A stretch of 6,084 bases of DNA. Origin: Verrucomicrobiota bacterium. GTDB taxonomy: Bacteria; Verrucomicrobiota; Verrucomicrobiia; Opitutales; Opitutaceae. The notes beneath the pieces were generated by a model that was not told the origin of the DNA, ran no database searches, and saw only the letters and a list, made by a program, of their open reading frames with translations. Made by a program: the position numbers and the translations under genes. The stretch lies in assembly GCA_023433275.1 (NCBI GenBank), contig JAEZDN010000058.1, positions 1 through 6,084 of the forward strand. Reading direction: 5' to 3'. This document shows, piece by piece, positions 5,928 through 6,084 of this stretch (position 1 is its first letter; every line of letters starts with the position of its first letter).

Positions 5928-6017
5928 TTCTCGTTCTCTTAATCCTTCTCTTTCTCTCGCCGCCGATTGCCGCCCCGCTCCTCAATTCCCGATAACGATT
6001 AGGATTGGGATAAGATT
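5928..6017. repeat. Pyrimidine-rich TTCTCGTTCTCTTAATCCT repeat, copy 2, with partial inverted arm
   Basis: Positions 5928-5946 are identical to 5690-5708. Downstream, GATTAGGATT (5997-6006) is the exact reverse complement of AATCCTAATC in copy 1 (5703-5712). AAGATT (6012-6017) is the complement of AATCTT at 5923-5928. The two copies therefore share a left core but have different right arms, as in a diverged or rearranged palindromic family. Confidence 0.55.
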
Positions 6018-6057
6018 CCCCAAGCCCCTCCTCCCGCTCCCCCGAATCTCCGCATCA

Positions 6058-6084
6058 CTTGGAGCCGGGGCGCCCTCGCCCCGG
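6058..6084. repeat. Dispersed hairpin repeat, copy 2 (reaches window end)
   Basis: This matches 894-920 at 24 of 27 positions in direct orientation. The stem here is perfect: CCGGGGCG (6065-6072), loop CCCT (6073-6076), CGCCCCGG (6077-6084). The repeat may continue past the window edge. Confidence 0.6.

Larger units (their letters stand above)
5668..6084. other. Gene-free 417-bp intergenic region, repeat-rich
   Basis: No reading frame here looks protein-like; minus-strand open frames run through the repeats and give Arg/Lys-rich low-complexity peptides. The region holds two copies of a pyrimidine-rich repeat (5686-5752 and 5928-6017), a 14-bp palindrome (5865-5878) and the second copy of a hairpin repeat (6058-6084). 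A T-run at 5769-5773 is not attached to a strong stem, so no confident terminator for the GH26 gene was found. Confidence 0.6.

Noticed and set aside
5607..5985. Two minus-strand frames that share a similar IKRTR-type peptide.
   Set aside because: The similarity comes from the repeated non-coding core (5690-5708 and 5928-5946) being translated. The rest is low complexity.

Overview
This is a GC-rich bacterial window with four protein-coding genes, one of them cut by the left edge. They are separated by gaps dense in palindromic repeats. Very strong C/G preference at third codon positions, an SNF2-type helicase, a secreted S9 peptidase, a secreted GH26 glycanase and repeat-laden intergenic DNA all suit a polysaccharide-degrading member of the Verrucomicrobia, perhaps an Opitutaceae relative. 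That placement is inference from gene content and repeat style, not from a marker gene. No rRNA, tRNA, CRISPR array, transposase or integrase was seen.

Layout. Positions 1-882 (+) hold the C-terminal part of an SNF2-family DEAD/H-box ATPase. Its linker carries a perfect 13-bp inverted repeat read through in frame. Positions 883-1044 are a short gap with a hairpin repeat, a 12-bp palindrome and a leader hairpin. Positions 1045-3075 (+) encode an exported S9 (prolyl-oligopeptidase family) serine peptidase with a complete catalytic triad. Positions 3076-3366 separate two convergent genes and hold a 100-bp nested palindromic element plus a short AT-rich repeat cluster. Positions 3367-4527 (-) encode an exported protein with two different thioredoxin-fold domains. 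Positions 4528-4626 are the shared upstream region of a divergent pair. Positions 4627-5667 (+) encode an exported GH26 beta-mannanase-like glycoside hydrolase. Positions 5668-6084 have no convincing gene and carry repeats of at least two families.

Functional picture. Three of the four products have Sec-type signal peptides and should work in the periplasm or outside the cell: a peptidase, a thiol-redox protein and a mannan-degrading enzyme. The two convergent genes and the divergent pair argue against one operon, and no shared pathway is visible beyond general envelope and extracellular nutrient metabolism. The SNF2 protein is cytoplasmic and unrelated.

No new multi-gene system can be supported here. 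The most distinctive signal is in the non-coding DNA. Three of the four gaps hold structured repeats, and two of the families show paired base changes that keep stems intact. One palindrome sits inside a reading frame. Together they suggest several REP-like or MITE-like families in one small window.
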